Source: Acinetobacter sp. 10FS3-1
GTDB taxonomy: Bacteria; Pseudomonadota; Gammaproteobacteria; Pseudomonadales; Moraxellaceae
NCBI RefSeq assembly: GCF_013343215.1
Contig: NZ_CP039143.1
Coordinates: 1,922,001 to 1,986,000, forward strand
Reading direction: 5' to 3'
Length of the DNA: 64,000 nt
Positions 44,670 through 54,098 of the stretch are shown piece after piece (position 1 is the first letter of the stretch; each line of letters starts with the position of its first letter). Below the pieces are notes generated by a model. That model searched no databases and was not told where the DNA came from. It saw only the letters and a program-made list of their open reading frames with translations. The translations under genes were made by a program, and so were the position numbers.

Positions 44670-46004
44670 TTATACAGTGCGTGCTTTAGCCATCAGTGCT
44701 TCAATTTCTTCCACTGTTTTCACTACTTTGCAGGTTAAGTTCAGCGGACCATGTTTAGTCACTACAATATCGTCTTCAATACGAATACCGATACCCCGCC
44801 ATTTCGGGTCAACTGTTTCATCATCAGGTGCGATGTAAAGACCTGGCTCAATGGTCACGACCATTCCCTCTTCATAGTTACGCCAGTCACCCTCTAGCTT
44901 ATAGCTACCCACATCATGAACATCCATGCCCAACCAGTGTCCGGTACCATGCATATAGAACTGGCGATAGGCTTCTTTTTCAATAATATCGTCAATATCA
45001 CCTTGCATAATGCCAAGATCAAGCAGCCCTTGAACTAGAATACGTACTGCGACATGATGTGGCTGTTTATAAGAATTACCGATCTGAACCGCGTTAATTG
45101 CGGCAATTTGCGCATCAAGTACAATATTATAAAGCGCTTTTTGTTCAGGGCTAAATGTGCCACTTACCGGGAAAGTACGGGTAATATCCGAGGCATAAAA
45201 TTCATATTCACACGCCGCATCGATCAGGACCAAATCACCCGCTTTTAGCGGTTTGTCATTTTCTACATAATGCAGGATACAGGCATTGTCGCCTCCACCC
45301 ACAATACTGTTATAAGAAGGCACACAACCATTCTTACCAAAAATATAATTCAGCTCGGCTTCCAGAGCATATTCCATCATGCCCGGATGCACCATTTTCA
45401 TGGCTTGAGTATGAGCTTGGGCTGAAATATCAGATGCAATCTGCATCAGTTCAATTTCTTTTTGATCTTTATGCAGGCGCATTTCATCCACAATGCGATC
45501 CAGCTGAATGACCTGCGCTGGTGCCGAAGTCCCGCGGCGGCTTTCACCATTGGCAGCTGCGATCCATCTGGCCACACGCGCATCAAAGTCTGCATTGTGC
45601 CCAATCCGGTAAAAAAGCTTATCCTTGTTCTGCAGCTTAAGTAAGATTTCTTCATCTAGCAGATCAATTGCATAGGCTTCATCTGCTTTATACTCTTCAA
45701 TAGCGCCATCAATACCAGCCCGATAACCATTCCAGATTTCCATTTCACGGTTCCGCTCACGGCAGAACAGGCTATAGGTATAACCTTCCTCTGCGGTATC
45801 AAAGGTTTCAATGACTGCAACTGCTTCAGGTTCGGCAAAACCGGTTAAATAGAAAAAACTGCTGTCTGCTCGGTATTTATAATCTGCATCGCGGTTACGC
45901 ATGGCCACCGGGCTGGTGGCAATAATGGCAATACTACGCAGACCTATTTCACCCGCGAGGATGTCACGACGTTCCTGAAAATCGGCTTGAGTCAGTTTCT
46001 TCAT
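44670..46004 (-). CDS. pepP: Xaa-Pro aminopeptidase (AMPP)
   Basis: 444 residues (E. coli 441). Removes N-terminal residues that precede proline. Pita-bread fold with dimetal ligands: Asp in VLIDAACEYEFYASDITRTF (two Asp), His in HGTGHWLGMDVHDVG, Glu in VTIEPGLYI and Glu in GIRIEDDIVV. The N-terminal creatinase-like domain covers about 1-170. Downstream of ygfB as in E. coli, but ended by its own terminator rather than running into ubiH. Confidence 0.95.
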   Translation of the reverse strand: MKKLTQADFQERRDILAGEIGLRSIAIIATSPVAMRNRDADYKYRADSSFFYLTGFAEPEAVAVIETFDTAEEGYTYSLFCRERNREMEIWNGYRAGIDGAIEEYKADEAYAIDLLDEEILLKLQNKDKLFYRIGHNADFDARVARWIAAANGESRRGTSAPAQVIQLDRIVDEMRLHKDQKEIELMQIASDISAQAHTQAMKMVHPGMMEYALEAELNYIFGKNGCVPSYNSIVGGGDNACILHYVENDKPLKAGDLVLIDAACEYEFYASDITRTFPVSGTFSPEQKALYNIVLDAQIAAINAVQIGNSYKQPHHVAVRILVQGLLDLGIMQGDIDDIIEKEAYRQFYMHGTGHWLGMDVHDVGSYKLEGDWRNYEEGMVVTIEPGLYIAPDDETVDPKWRGIGIRIEDDIVVTKHGPLNLTCKVVKTVEEIEALMAKARTV

Positions 46005-46152
46005 GAGACCTTACTTCTTGTTCATTTATATGAGGATTAAAATATGGATTAAGCGTCTGCCCTGAAAGCAGCGCAGTTCTGTTTGCTGTCAGTAACGAAA
46101 AATACCAGCAAAACATCTGCCTGTTTTCAAGACAAGTTATAAGCTGGTGGAA

Positions 46153-46797
46153 TTAACTCGGGCGTTGAGGCGAGAAAATCTCGACCACAGATTGTGCTTC
46201 TGTAGTCGTCGCTTTGGGTTGAACTTTTTGAGTAAATTTCTGCAACAGTGGGGTTTCTTCCACAGCAACTTTCTTGCGCCCTAAGGACAGGCTGACCGGA
46301 ATTAAACGCACAAACTCGTAGAGTTCCTGGTAGCTTTCTTCACCTTCGGCATCATTATCAGAATCTTCGAATTCAACTGCTGCCACACCCTGCAAATGTT
46401 CAATCAGTTCCATTTCATCATTACGGATATGTCCTGAAGCCAGTCCAAAGCCCAGCACTACCCCGGCACACCAGTCAGCCAGTGCCTGAACGCGCTCAGC
46501 CAGACTGTGCTCATCATCGGGCAATAAAGGCAGATAATCCAGTTCATCTTCTGACAGGGCATGAAACACATCTTCAGCTTCGCCGGTTAATAACTCTAAT
46601 GCTTCAGGGTTCAGCTCGGGGACATCCAGCGTTTCCAAAATCTGCAACCACTCTACATTGGTCGGTGCCTGAGTCACGCAAACAATGCCAGTCAACAGAC
46701 CATGTAACTCACTTGGACTAGAAATTTCTTCAATTGAAGAAAAATTGCGGTACCATTCCGTCCAACCTGAAATATCGTCTTGCATTCGTTTATCCAA
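46153..46797 (-). CDS. ygfB: YgfB/UPF0149 family protein
   Basis: 214 residues. The family core is visible: SPSELHGLLTGIVC near the N-terminus and LADWCAGVVLGFGLASG in the middle, with a long acidic stretch after it. The role is poorly known; YgfB of Pseudomonas affects AmpC/AmpD-linked beta-lactam response. A C-terminal extension (about 180-214) is rich in Lys and Thr. Divergent from the zapB-like gene with 52 bp between starts. Confidence 0.88.
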   Translation of the reverse strand: MDKRMQDDISGWTEWYRNFSSIEEISSPSELHGLLTGIVCVTQAPTNVEWLQILETLDVPELNPEALELLTGEAEDVFHALSEDELDYLPLLPDDEHSLAERVQALADWCAGVVLGFGLASGHIRNDEMELIEHLQGVAAVEFEDSDNDAEGEESYQELYEFVRLIPVSLSLGRKKVAVEETPLLQKFTQKVQPKATTTEAQSVVEIFSPQRPS

Positions 46798-46849
46798 TCT
46801 CTATACTGCTTATATATTACCTTTGTTTGCAACACTGTGCGACCTCGAT

Positions 46850-47407
46850 ATGTTAGAAGAATTACAGCGTCTACAAGGGCATATTGGCGTTTTAAAAACG
46901 CGACTTGCCCATCTTGAACATGAGAATACCAGTTTGCGCGAGGAGCAAGAGACTTCTAATGCGCGATATCAAAATCAAATCGAACAGAAAAATAGCGTTA
47001 TTACACAAAAACAACAAGAAATTGAAGGTCTAACCCAAAAGCTCTCTGAAACACGTGGACAGTTCCAGCAGTTAAATCAGGATGCCACTGCGCTGGCGGA
47101 TCGTTATAGCCGTCTGGAGAAAAGCTGTACCGATCTGAAAAACCGTTTTCAGGAAATTCTGGCAGAGCGCAATGAATTACGTGCAGTAAAAGAAAAGTTA
47201 TTACTTGATCAGCGTCATGCCCAACAGGAAATTCAGCGCCTGAATCAGGAAGCTGAGCGTCTGACCCAGAAAAATGAAAGTGCAAAGGCGAAAGTGGAAG
47301 TCATTATTCAGCGTCTGGCCATTTTGGGAACTGCACAAGACCAGAATGCACAGGAAATCCAGCAACTGGCCCATCCGACTGAAGTGACCGAGGAAGCATC
47401 ATCATGA
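46850..47407 (+). CDS. Coiled-coil ZapB-like protein adjacent to zapA
   Basis: 185 residues from the ATG at 46850; the open frame runs back to 46685 but that part is antisense to ygfB. From MLEELQRLQGHIGVLKTRL onward the whole protein is heptad-rich coiled coil with many Gln, Glu and Leu and no membrane segment. Gammaproteobacteria carry a short TIGR02449-type coiled-coil protein in this position before zapA; this one is about three times longer. A role in Z-ring organisation is inferred from its 4-bp overlap with zapA. Confidence 0.75.
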   Translation: MLEELQRLQGHIGVLKTRLAHLEHENTSLREEQETSNARYQNQIEQKNSVITQKQQEIEGLTQKLSETRGQFQQLNQDATALADRYSRLEKSCTDLKNRFQEILAERNELRAVKEKLLLDQRHAQQEIQRLNQEAERLTQKNESAKAKVEVIIQRLAILGTAQDQNAQEIQQLAHPTEVTEEASS

Positions 47408-47691
47408 GTGAGCAAATCGCTATCGACTTAAGAGTACTGGGACATAGCTTCCGTCTGGCCTCCACCGCGGATAAACGTGAGGATCTGGAGCGAGCCGCCC
47501 AGTTACTCAATGAAAAATATGATGAGTTTCGTCGCAAAGCGCCCCGCATGGAGCCGAGCAAGCTGATTATTATGGTGGCACTGGAATTGATGCAGGAAGT
47601 TCTGACCATGAACAAGTCCTTGCAGCAATATGCGCATTGCGAACGTTTGTTACAAACTATTTTAGAAGAAGTAGAAGAACTCTCTGAATAA
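47404..47691 (+). CDS. zapA: Cell division protein ZapA
   Basis: 95 residues. IDLRVLGHSFRLASTADKRE and LERAAQLLNEKYDEFR form the globular head; MVALELMQEVLTMNK and the following helix form the coiled-coil tail that makes tetramers and bundles FtsZ. Its start overlaps the coiled-coil partner gene. 6S RNA lies about 100 bases downstream, the conserved zapA-ssrS-fau order. Confidence 0.93.
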   Translation: MSEQIAIDLRVLGHSFRLASTADKREDLERAAQLLNEKYDEFRRKAPRMEPSKLIIMVALELMQEVLTMNKSLQQYAHCERLLQTILEEVEELSE

Positions 47692-47787
47692 ATTAAGTTT
47701 TTGTTTAAAGTTCAAGCATTCAATCCGCATGTTTACAGTTGAGGAACAGCATAGAGTTGCCTCATCCCTATTATAGTTTATACTGAG

Positions 47788-47975
47788 TCTTAACTCTGAG
47801 ATGTTCGCCAGCCGGTCAAATTCCCCTGAGCCGATATTTAAATCTTAGGATTGAGTTCTGCATATTTAGAGTGTATGCCCATCCGGTATGGGAAACCTAG
47901 CAAGTATGCGTCTCGTCCACCTTGAACTTTAGGGTTCAAGGGTAATGACATGCAGCGGCATCTTCGGAGTGCTTG
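47788..47975 (+). ncRNA. ssrS: 6S RNA
   Basis: The sequence between zapA and fau closely follows E. coli 6S RNA: CTCTGAGATGTTCGCCAGCC at the 5' end, CCCCTGAGCCGATATTT, CACCTTGAAC, then AGGGTTCAAGGGT and GCAGCGGCATCTTCGGAGTG at the 3' end. The two ends pair to form the closing stem. About 185 nt. 6S RNA mimics an open promoter and sequesters the sigma-70 RNA polymerase in stationary phase. Ends are estimated to within several bases. Confidence 0.93.
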
Positions 47976-48241
47976 ACTATTTTTCATACATTTCATTTTT
48001 TTATCTTTTTAAATTTCAATTACATTTTTAATTTTTTTGTATTGATCGGATCTGCCTCAAAAACTCTGTTTTCATGCCCGACTTAAAACTATCAATAGAT
48101 TCATTTCATTCTCAAGGCTTTAGTTGTTTAAAGCTTTCTTAAAATACTATCCATATGTCTATAATATATAGGGCTTCTTTATCTTCGGTATAGCGAAGCT
48201 TTGCTGCCCTTCTCAAGCTGATCGCGAATTTTAAAGACCCT

Positions 48242-48838
48242 ATGCTTATGACGACGATGAATCTATTTGAACTTCGAAAACAGCTCCGTAAACAACGCCG
48301 TCAACTTTCTTCCTTCCGGCAAAAACAGGCACAGCAGCGCGTTCTCAATATACTCCGCACCTTACCCGAATTTCATACCAGCAAGTCTGTCGGGCTTTAT
48401 TTACATGCCTTTGGGGAAATTCATACCCAAGCGCTGATTGAATACTGCTTTAAAATGGCTAAACAGGTCTATCTGCCAGTTATTTGTAATATGAACCAGC
48501 AATTGGTCTGGGTCGAGATCAGTAAGTATCAATATCGCAATAAGCGCTTTGCCCATCATCGTCTGGGAATGCGTGAACCGGTCGCAACACGTGGTCTGCA
48601 TGTTTCAAAACTGGAGCTACTGATCATGCCACTTCTGGCCTGCGATACCGTAGGAACTCGTATTGGAATGGGCGGCGGATATTATGACCGTACTTTGGCA
48701 TCTGCTCCTCGTCATCCTTTTCGGCTCGGTCTGGCGCATGATTTCCAGCTGATTCATCAGCCTTTGCAACGTGAAGCATGGGATCAGCCGCTTGATGCCT
48801 TAATCACGCCCTCCCTTTTACGACGCTTTAAACGTTAA
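48242..48838 (+). CDS. fau: 5-formyltetrahydrofolate cyclo-ligase
   Basis: 198 residues. ATP-dependent conversion of 5-formyl-THF to 5,10-methenyl-THF. Motifs: N-terminal basic LRKQLRKQRRQLSSF, and the phosphate/Mg site LLACDTVGTRIGMGGGYYDR typical of the family. In-frame ATGs at 48248 and 48257 are possible alternative starts. Downstream of 6S RNA as in enterobacteria, where the two can be co-transcribed. Confidence 0.92.
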   Translation: MLMTTMNLFELRKQLRKQRRQLSSFRQKQAQQRVLNILRTLPEFHTSKSVGLYLHAFGEIHTQALIEYCFKMAKQVYLPVICNMNQQLVWVEISKYQYRNKRFAHHRLGMREPVATRGLHVSKLELLIMPLLACDTVGTRIGMGGGYYDRTLASAPRHPFRLGLAHDFQLIHQPLQREAWDQPLDALITPSLLRRFKR

Positions 48839-48914
48839 ATAATGTATTTCCAATGAGTTAAAGGCTTTAAAATCACATAATTAGTCATTTTTCATACAAT
48901 TTAATCCTGTTTAC

Positions 48915-48940
48915 CCTTGTAATTTTTAAATTACCCATCA
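48915..48940 (+). promoter_or_regulatory. Possible heat-shock (sigma-32) promoter of lon
   Basis: CCCTTGTAA and TTACCCATCA, 46-71 bases before the lon start, resemble the sigma-32 -35 (CTTGAA) and -10 (CCCCAT) elements, but the spacing is short. lon is a heat-shock gene in E. coli, which is the main reason to consider it. Confidence 0.25.
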
Positions 48941-48985
48941 CTATTAAAAACATGGCAACACCGTTGTCACTCATTAGGAGTGCCC

Positions 48986-51412
48986 ATGTCTGAAATTATT
49001 ATGAATCAAGAAACCTTAGAGCCTCAGGTTCCAAGTGTATTACCACTTTTGGCGCTACGTGACGTGGTAGTTTATCCACATATGCAAATTGCGCTATTTG
49101 TCGGTCGTGAAAAATCGATCAATGCAGTTGATGTGGCTCGTAACAGTGACAATCTAGTATTTGTAGTTGCGCAAAAAGATTCGCTTACAGAAGAAATTGA
49201 TCACGACAACTTATATCAATACGGTACTGTCGCGAAGATTGTGCAAGTTGTGAATCACGAAAATGATGAAAACTGTATTAAAGTCCTGATTGAAGGCCTG
49301 TATCGTGCCAAGCTCAAAACCATCATTGATGAAAATGAGTATTTGACTGCAGAGCATGAACTGAGTCCAATGAGCGTCACTGTAGATGAAGATACTCAAG
49401 CGCTTCGTCTGCAGGAACTGCGTGCGCTCTTTGCTCAATATGCCGAAGCTAAACTGCGCAATGCCCGCGAGCTGATCGCGGCTGCCAATAAAATCGAAGA
49501 TTTGCTCCAGCTGCTATTTTTTGTTGCGACACGTGTACCCTTAAATATCGAAGTAAAACAGAAATTTCTGGAACACGATGAATTCGAAGCACACTTAACC
49601 GAGCTGATGACTTATTTATTGCAGCAATCTGAAGAACAGCAGATTGAGCAAACCCTGCATGACTCGGTTAAACGCCAAATGGAAAAGAACCAGCGCGAAT
49701 ATTTCCTGAATGAAAAAATGAAGGTCATTCAGCGCGAGCTTTCCGATATGAATGGCGGTGCAGAAGATGATGTTGCGGAAATTGAAAAGCGTCTGGCCGA
49801 AGCTGACCTGCCTGAACATGTCCGTAAAAAAGCCGAAGCTGAGTTCCGCAAACTCAAAGCCATGCAGCCGGCATCCAGTGAAGCGGCTGTGGTGCGTAAC
49901 TACCTGGAAGTCATTCTCGATACACCGTGGAACAAAGCCAGCAAAGTCAGCATTAACCTGAACAAAGCGCAGGAAATTCTGGATGCCGATCACTATGGTC
50001 TGGATGATGTCAAAGACCGTATTGTGGAATATCTGGCAGTTCAATCCCGTGTGAAAAAACTGCGTGGCCCGATTCTGTGTCTGGTTGGTCCTCCTGGGGT
50101 CGGTAAAACTTCACTGGGTGAATCGATTGCCAAAGCAACCGGTCGTGAGTTTGTGCGTATGGCCTTAGGTGGTGTACGTGATGAAGCTGAGATTCGCGGT
50201 CACCGCCGTACTTATATCGGTGCGATGCCAGGTAAAATCGTACAATCACTAACCAAAGTTGGGGTTAAAAACCCGTTATTCCTGCTCGACGAGATCGACA
50301 AGATGGCTCAGGATTACCGTGGTGATCCAGCATCTGCGATGCTTGAAGTACTTGATCCATCACAAAACAACAAGTTCAATGATCACTATCTTGATCTAGA
50401 TCTGGACCTGTCTGAAGTGATGTTTATCTGTACCGCGAACAGCATGAATATTCCTGAGGCCCTCTTGGACCGTATGGAAGTGATTCGTCTTCCGGGTTAT
50501 ACCGAAGAAGAGAAAGTTAACATCGCAGACCGTTACCTGGTGCCTAAAGCCATTAAAAACAATGGTCTACGTGCCAAAGAACTTACCGTGCATGAAGAAG
50601 CAATTCGTGACATTGTACGCTGCTATACGCGTGAAGCCGGTGTGCGTAACCTTGAGCGTGAAGTGTCGAAAATTGCACGTAAAGTGGTGAAAGAAGCCGT
50701 CAGCAAGAAAGCTAAAAACCTTCAGATTGAAGTAAATGCTGCCAATCTTCCTGACTACCTGGGTCCGCATAAATTTGACTATGGTATGGCAGAAGAAGAA
50801 GCTCAAGTCGGCCGTGTCAATGGTTTGGCCTGGACTTCAGTCGGTGGTGAATTGCTCACCATTGAAGTTGCAGCAGTCAAAGGTAAAGGGAAGTTTATTA
50901 CCACAGGTTCTCTTGGCGATGTGATGAAAGAGTCGATTACTGCGGCCATGACTGTGGTTCGTACCCGTGCCGATGAGCTGGGTATCGAAGCTTCACGCTT
51001 TGAGGAAACTGATGTACACGTGCATTTACCGGAAGGTGCCACCCCTAAAGATGGCCCATCTGCTGGCTTGGCATTAACCACGGCGCTGGTCTCTGCGTTT
51101 ACTGGGATTCCGATCCGTCCAGACATTGCTATGACTGGTGAAACCAGCCTGAGTGGCCGTGCAATGCGTATCGGCGGCCTGAAAGAAAAGCTGCTTGCGG
51201 CACATCGTGGAGGTATCAAACTGGTATTCATTCCACAGGCAAATATACGCGATCTTGCGGAAATTCCTGAGAATGTTAAAGAAGGCCTGGAAATTAAAGC
51301 GGTGAAATCGATTGATGAAATTTTACCACTGGCTTTGATGGATATGCCGAAAGCACTGGTTAAAGCTCCCCTTGTAAAAGCCAATGAAGAAGCCAAAGCA
51401 GCGCGTCATTAA
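48986..51412 (+). CDS. lon: ATP-dependent Lon protease
   Basis: 808 residues from the ATG at 48986 (TAGGAG five bases upstream); an in-frame GTG at 48980 would place the start inside that ribosome-binding site. N-terminal substrate domain (VLPLLALRDVVVYPHM), central AAA+ domain with Walker A GPPGVGKTS and LLDEIDKMA, and C-terminal serine protease domain with catalytic Ser in KDGPSAGLAL and Lys about 43 residues later. Degrades misfolded and short-lived regulatory proteins. Single gene with terminator. Confidence 0.97.
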   Translation: MSEIIMNQETLEPQVPSVLPLLALRDVVVYPHMQIALFVGREKSINAVDVARNSDNLVFVVAQKDSLTEEIDHDNLYQYGTVAKIVQVVNHENDENCIKVLIEGLYRAKLKTIIDENEYLTAEHELSPMSVTVDEDTQALRLQELRALFAQYAEAKLRNARELIAAANKIEDLLQLLFFVATRVPLNIEVKQKFLEHDEFEAHLTELMTYLLQQSEEQQIEQTLHDSVKRQMEKNQREYFLNEKMKVIQRELSDMNGGAEDDVAEIEKRLAEADLPEHVRKKAEAEFRKLKAMQPASSEAAVVRNYLEVILDTPWNKASKVSINLNKAQEILDADHYGLDDVKDRIVEYLAVQSRVKKLRGPILCLVGPPGVGKTSLGESIAKATGREFVRMALGGVRDEAEIRGHRRTYIGAMPGKIVQSLTKVGVKNPLFLLDEIDKMAQDYRGDPASAMLEVLDPSQNNKFNDHYLDLDLDLSEVMFICTANSMNIPEALLDRMEVIRLPGYTEEEKVNIADRYLVPKAIKNNGLRAKELTVHEEAIRDIVRCYTREAGVRNLEREVSKIARKVVKEAVSKKAKNLQIEVNAANLPDYLGPHKFDYGMAEEEAQVGRVNGLAWTSVGGELLTIEVAAVKGKGKFITTGSLGDVMKESITAAMTVVRTRADELGIEASRFEETDVHVHLPEGATPKDGPSAGLALTTALVSAFTGIPIRPDIAMTGETSLSGRAMRIGGLKEKLLAAHRGGIKLVFIPQANIRDLAEIPENVKEGLEIKAVKSIDEILPLALMDMPKALVKAPLVKANEEAKAARH

Positions 51413-51426
51413 GATTGCTATGCTAT

Positions 51427-51460
51427 AAAAAATTACCCTGCCAGAGCAGGGTAATTTTTT
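51427..51460. terminator. Bidirectional terminator after lon
   Basis: AAAAAATTACCCTGC / GCAGGGTAATTTTTT, 15-bp arms with a 4-base loop, between convergent lon and the peptidase gene. Confidence 0.92.
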
Positions 51461-51491
51461 ATCTGGGTATATGGTTAAAATTAAAAACTGC

Positions 51492-52439
51492 CTAAAATTT
51501 CAAAGCCAAATCCACCACACTATTGACGACATCTGCCATTTTATTCAAATCCAGCTTATCGACCGTATCCAGTGGCGTATTATAATAAGGGTTGCGATAA
51601 TGCGCTGTATCGGTAATCAAAAGCGTAGAATAATTAAATTTGGCATAATTCAAATAACCCGAAAAGTCGATATTTTGCAAAAAGGCCGGGCTAATAAATC
51701 GTTCACACTCTAAACGGGAAAGACGCTGCATCGACTCACAATAGTGAGTGACCATTCCGGCTGAAGCCAGATGACCAATCGCCGCAATAAAGTTCCCTTC
51801 GCTTGGATAGATCCATTTTAAACCAGCCGGATAGGTTTGTACCTGGTTATCGTTAAAATAGCCGATTGAATCCAGAATGATGACTCCTCTAATTTTCTGT
51901 TTCTGAGTTTTTAACGATTTTGCATGAATGTAACTACCCATATATTCAGACTTAAAATAAGGGGGTTCCTCTAGGGTATAAAAGGCAAACTCGACATTGT
52001 GTTCTAGTTTGGTCTTTTGTAAAGCCAGCAACCGTGCAGCTTCCAGTGCTCCTGCAACACCAGAGGCATTATTGTCCGCGCCAGCCTGCTCACCTTGTGC
52101 ATCATAATGCGCTCCCAGCACCAAGGTCTTTTCCGCTTTGGCATCCAGACGGCAAATGACATTACGATAGCTCAGATGATTGACAACATAAGTTTGAAAC
52201 TGGCAAGGGATACCAAATAGTCGCATCTGCTGCTTGATCCAGGCTGAAACCCGATTGAGTTCTTCGACATTCTTAAAATTCCGAAATTCATCAATATTAA
52301 CAATCTGGTTAATAAACAGTTTTAGGTGCCCTGCTTGAGCACTTTTGGCAATATTGGCTTGACTTGCTGTAGAACACAGCAATCCCCAACTCAACAGAAG
52401 AACCGTAATACATCCTTTTAAAATAACGCTGGGCCGCAT
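51492..52439 (-). CDS. Exported M28-family metallopeptidase
   Basis: 315 residues with an N-terminal signal peptide (hydrophobic about 9-24, cut near STASQA). The zinc aminopeptidase fold of family M28 shows its ligands in order: His in VLGAHYDAQGE, Asp in GADNNASGVAG, Glu pair in FYTLEEPPY, Asp in VIILDSIG and His in TDTAHYRNP. Probably a periplasmic or secreted aminopeptidase; the substrate is not known. Single gene, convergent with lon. Confidence 0.88.
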   Translation of the reverse strand: MRPSVILKGCITVLLLSWGLLCSTASQANIAKSAQAGHLKLFINQIVNIDEFRNFKNVEELNRVSAWIKQQMRLFGIPCQFQTYVVNHLSYRNVICRLDAKAEKTLVLGAHYDAQGEQAGADNNASGVAGALEAARLLALQKTKLEHNVEFAFYTLEEPPYFKSEYMGSYIHAKSLKTQKQKIRGVIILDSIGYFNDNQVQTYPAGLKWIYPSEGNFIAAIGHLASAGMVTHYCESMQRLSRLECERFISPAFLQNIDFSGYLNYAKFNYSTLLITDTAHYRNPYYNTPLDTVDKLDLNKMADVVNSVVDLALKF

Positions 52440-52593
52440 TCTTATTATTCCATGGCTTTATTATCAAGCGGAGACTTGAACTCGGTTTATTAAAGCAACA
52501 TCACTCCCAGTATTTCAATTGCAATTTGTTTCACCGCTCAACTTCATGTTAGGAGATCGTTATAATGGCGTATCCAATGATTGATTCTCTATT

Positions 52594-53076
52594 ATGAAAA
52601 TTCGTATCCTGACCATTGGTCAGAAAATGCCGGCTTGGGTATTAACTGGCTTTACAGATTATTTTAAGCGCATTCAGCCCTTTGTCCAGACGCAGGTGAT
52701 TGAATTACCTATGGCCAAACGTGGGAAAAATGATTCTGAAGCCGATATTTTGAAATACCGCAATATTGAAGGTGACAGCATCTTGAGTGCGTTGAAACCA
52801 AATGAAGTGCTGATTGCGCTGGAAGTGGGGGGTCGTGAATTGAGTACCGAAAAGCTGGCTAAAACCATGAAAAGCTGGATGCTGGAAGGTCAGGATATTG
52901 CGTTAGCCATTGGTGGACCGGACGGACATTCAGAAGCTGTGCGTAAGGCAGCCGTCTGGCACTGGTCGCTCTCTAAACTCACCTTACCGCATCCGCTGGT
53001 ACGTGTAATGCTGATCGAACAGCTGTATCGTGCCATGAGCATCAACCATAATCATCCTTATCATCGCGCTGGCTAA
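52594..53076 (+). CDS. rlmH: 23S rRNA (pseudouridine(1915)-N3)-methyltransferase
   Basis: 160 residues. SPOUT-class methyltransferase that modifies helix 69 of 23S rRNA. Motifs: KIRILTIGQKMPAWV at the N-terminus, LEVGGRELST, and AIGGPDGHSEAV plus LPHPLVRVMLIEQLYRAMSI, which form the knotted SAM site and dimer face. The C-terminal NHPYHR motif is intact. Followed by ygiD on the same strand. Confidence 0.96.
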   Translation: MKIRILTIGQKMPAWVLTGFTDYFKRIQPFVQTQVIELPMAKRGKNDSEADILKYRNIEGDSILSALKPNEVLIALEVGGRELSTEKLAKTMKSWMLEGQDIALAIGGPDGHSEAVRKAAVWHWSLSKLTLPHPLVRVMLIEQLYRAMSINHNHPYHRAG

Positions 53077-53179
53077 GCGCAGTTGTTCTGTATTTGCAAC
53101 GTTTTGTTGAATAATCACGCCTGCTCCTGATGCTCTTTTTTGGGCATTATTGAAACATCTGACTGATATGGTTTGAATT

Positions 53180-53956
53180 ATGAACTTACAAACCCTGCCC
53201 GGCTTATTTATTTCTCATGGCTCTCCAATGCTGGCACTTAACCCGGAGCAGGTAGGCCCGGCCTTACAGCGTCTGGCGTTGAATTTACCGCGTCCGCAAG
53301 CCATTGTGGTGATGTCTGCACACTGGGAAAGTGAGGTACTGGAAGTGAATACCGGTATTCGTCCAGAAACCTGGCATGACTTTCGCGGCTTTCCGCCGGA
53401 GCTGTACCAGCTCCGCTATCCAGCACCGGGTAATCCTGAACTGGCAGAACAGATTCTGAATATGTTTGCCAATGCCGGATTCTCGGCGCATGCCAACAGT
53501 GTCCGTCCACGTGATCATGGTGTCTGGATGCCGCTATTGCATATGTATCCCGAAGCAGATATTCCAGTGGTGGAAATCTCTCTGCCGATGTCAATGAGTG
53601 CCGAGGAGATTTATGGGATCGGTCAGACCTTGGCTGTGTTACGTGAGCAGCAGGTGCTACTGATCGGTTCTGGCAGTATTACCCATAATCTGGCTGAATT
53701 ATCCTGGCAAGGAAATACTGACGAAGTTCCAGAATGGGCATCGACTTTCCGCAATTATGTGGTGAACAAACTGACCCATAGTGACTTTAATACAGTACTT
53801 GACTGGCAATCGCTCCCTCATATCAAGCGCAACCATCCAAGCTTGGAGCACTTTACCCCATTGTTCTTTGCCATGGGTACCGGGCACCGCTTCAGCATTG
53901 TGCATAGTAGCTTTAGCATGGGTTCCTTAGGCATGGATATTTACCGTTTCGATTAA
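53180..53956 (+). CDS. ygiD: 4,5-DOPA dioxygenase extradiol (YgiD family)
   Basis: 258 residues. LigB-fold extradiol dioxygenase with zinc/iron His ligands in FISHGSPMLAL and VVMSAHWES, and His in RPRDHGVWMPL and GSGSITHNL. E. coli YgiD opens the ring of L-DOPA; the natural substrate in this organism is unknown. Follows rlmH by about 100 bases. Confidence 0.9.
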   Translation: MNLQTLPGLFISHGSPMLALNPEQVGPALQRLALNLPRPQAIVVMSAHWESEVLEVNTGIRPETWHDFRGFPPELYQLRYPAPGNPELAEQILNMFANAGFSAHANSVRPRDHGVWMPLLHMYPEADIPVVEISLPMSMSAEEIYGIGQTLAVLREQQVLLIGSGSITHNLAELSWQGNTDEVPEWASTFRNYVVNKLTHSDFNTVLDWQSLPHIKRNHPSLEHFTPLFFAMGTGHRFSIVHSSFSMGSLGMDIYRFD

Positions 53957-54098
53957 AATTTAAAGCAACTTTCATCAATTAACAAAAAAATATCAATGGA
54001 TACACTTTGAAACCAAAAAAAACTGAATGTATCCATTTTTTTTAAAAGCTGATCATATATGATGTATCTTGTTATTTTAAATCAAGAACTTGAATCTA

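Noticed and set aside
49616..50044. 142-codon frame on the minus strand
   Set aside because: Antisense shadow within lon.
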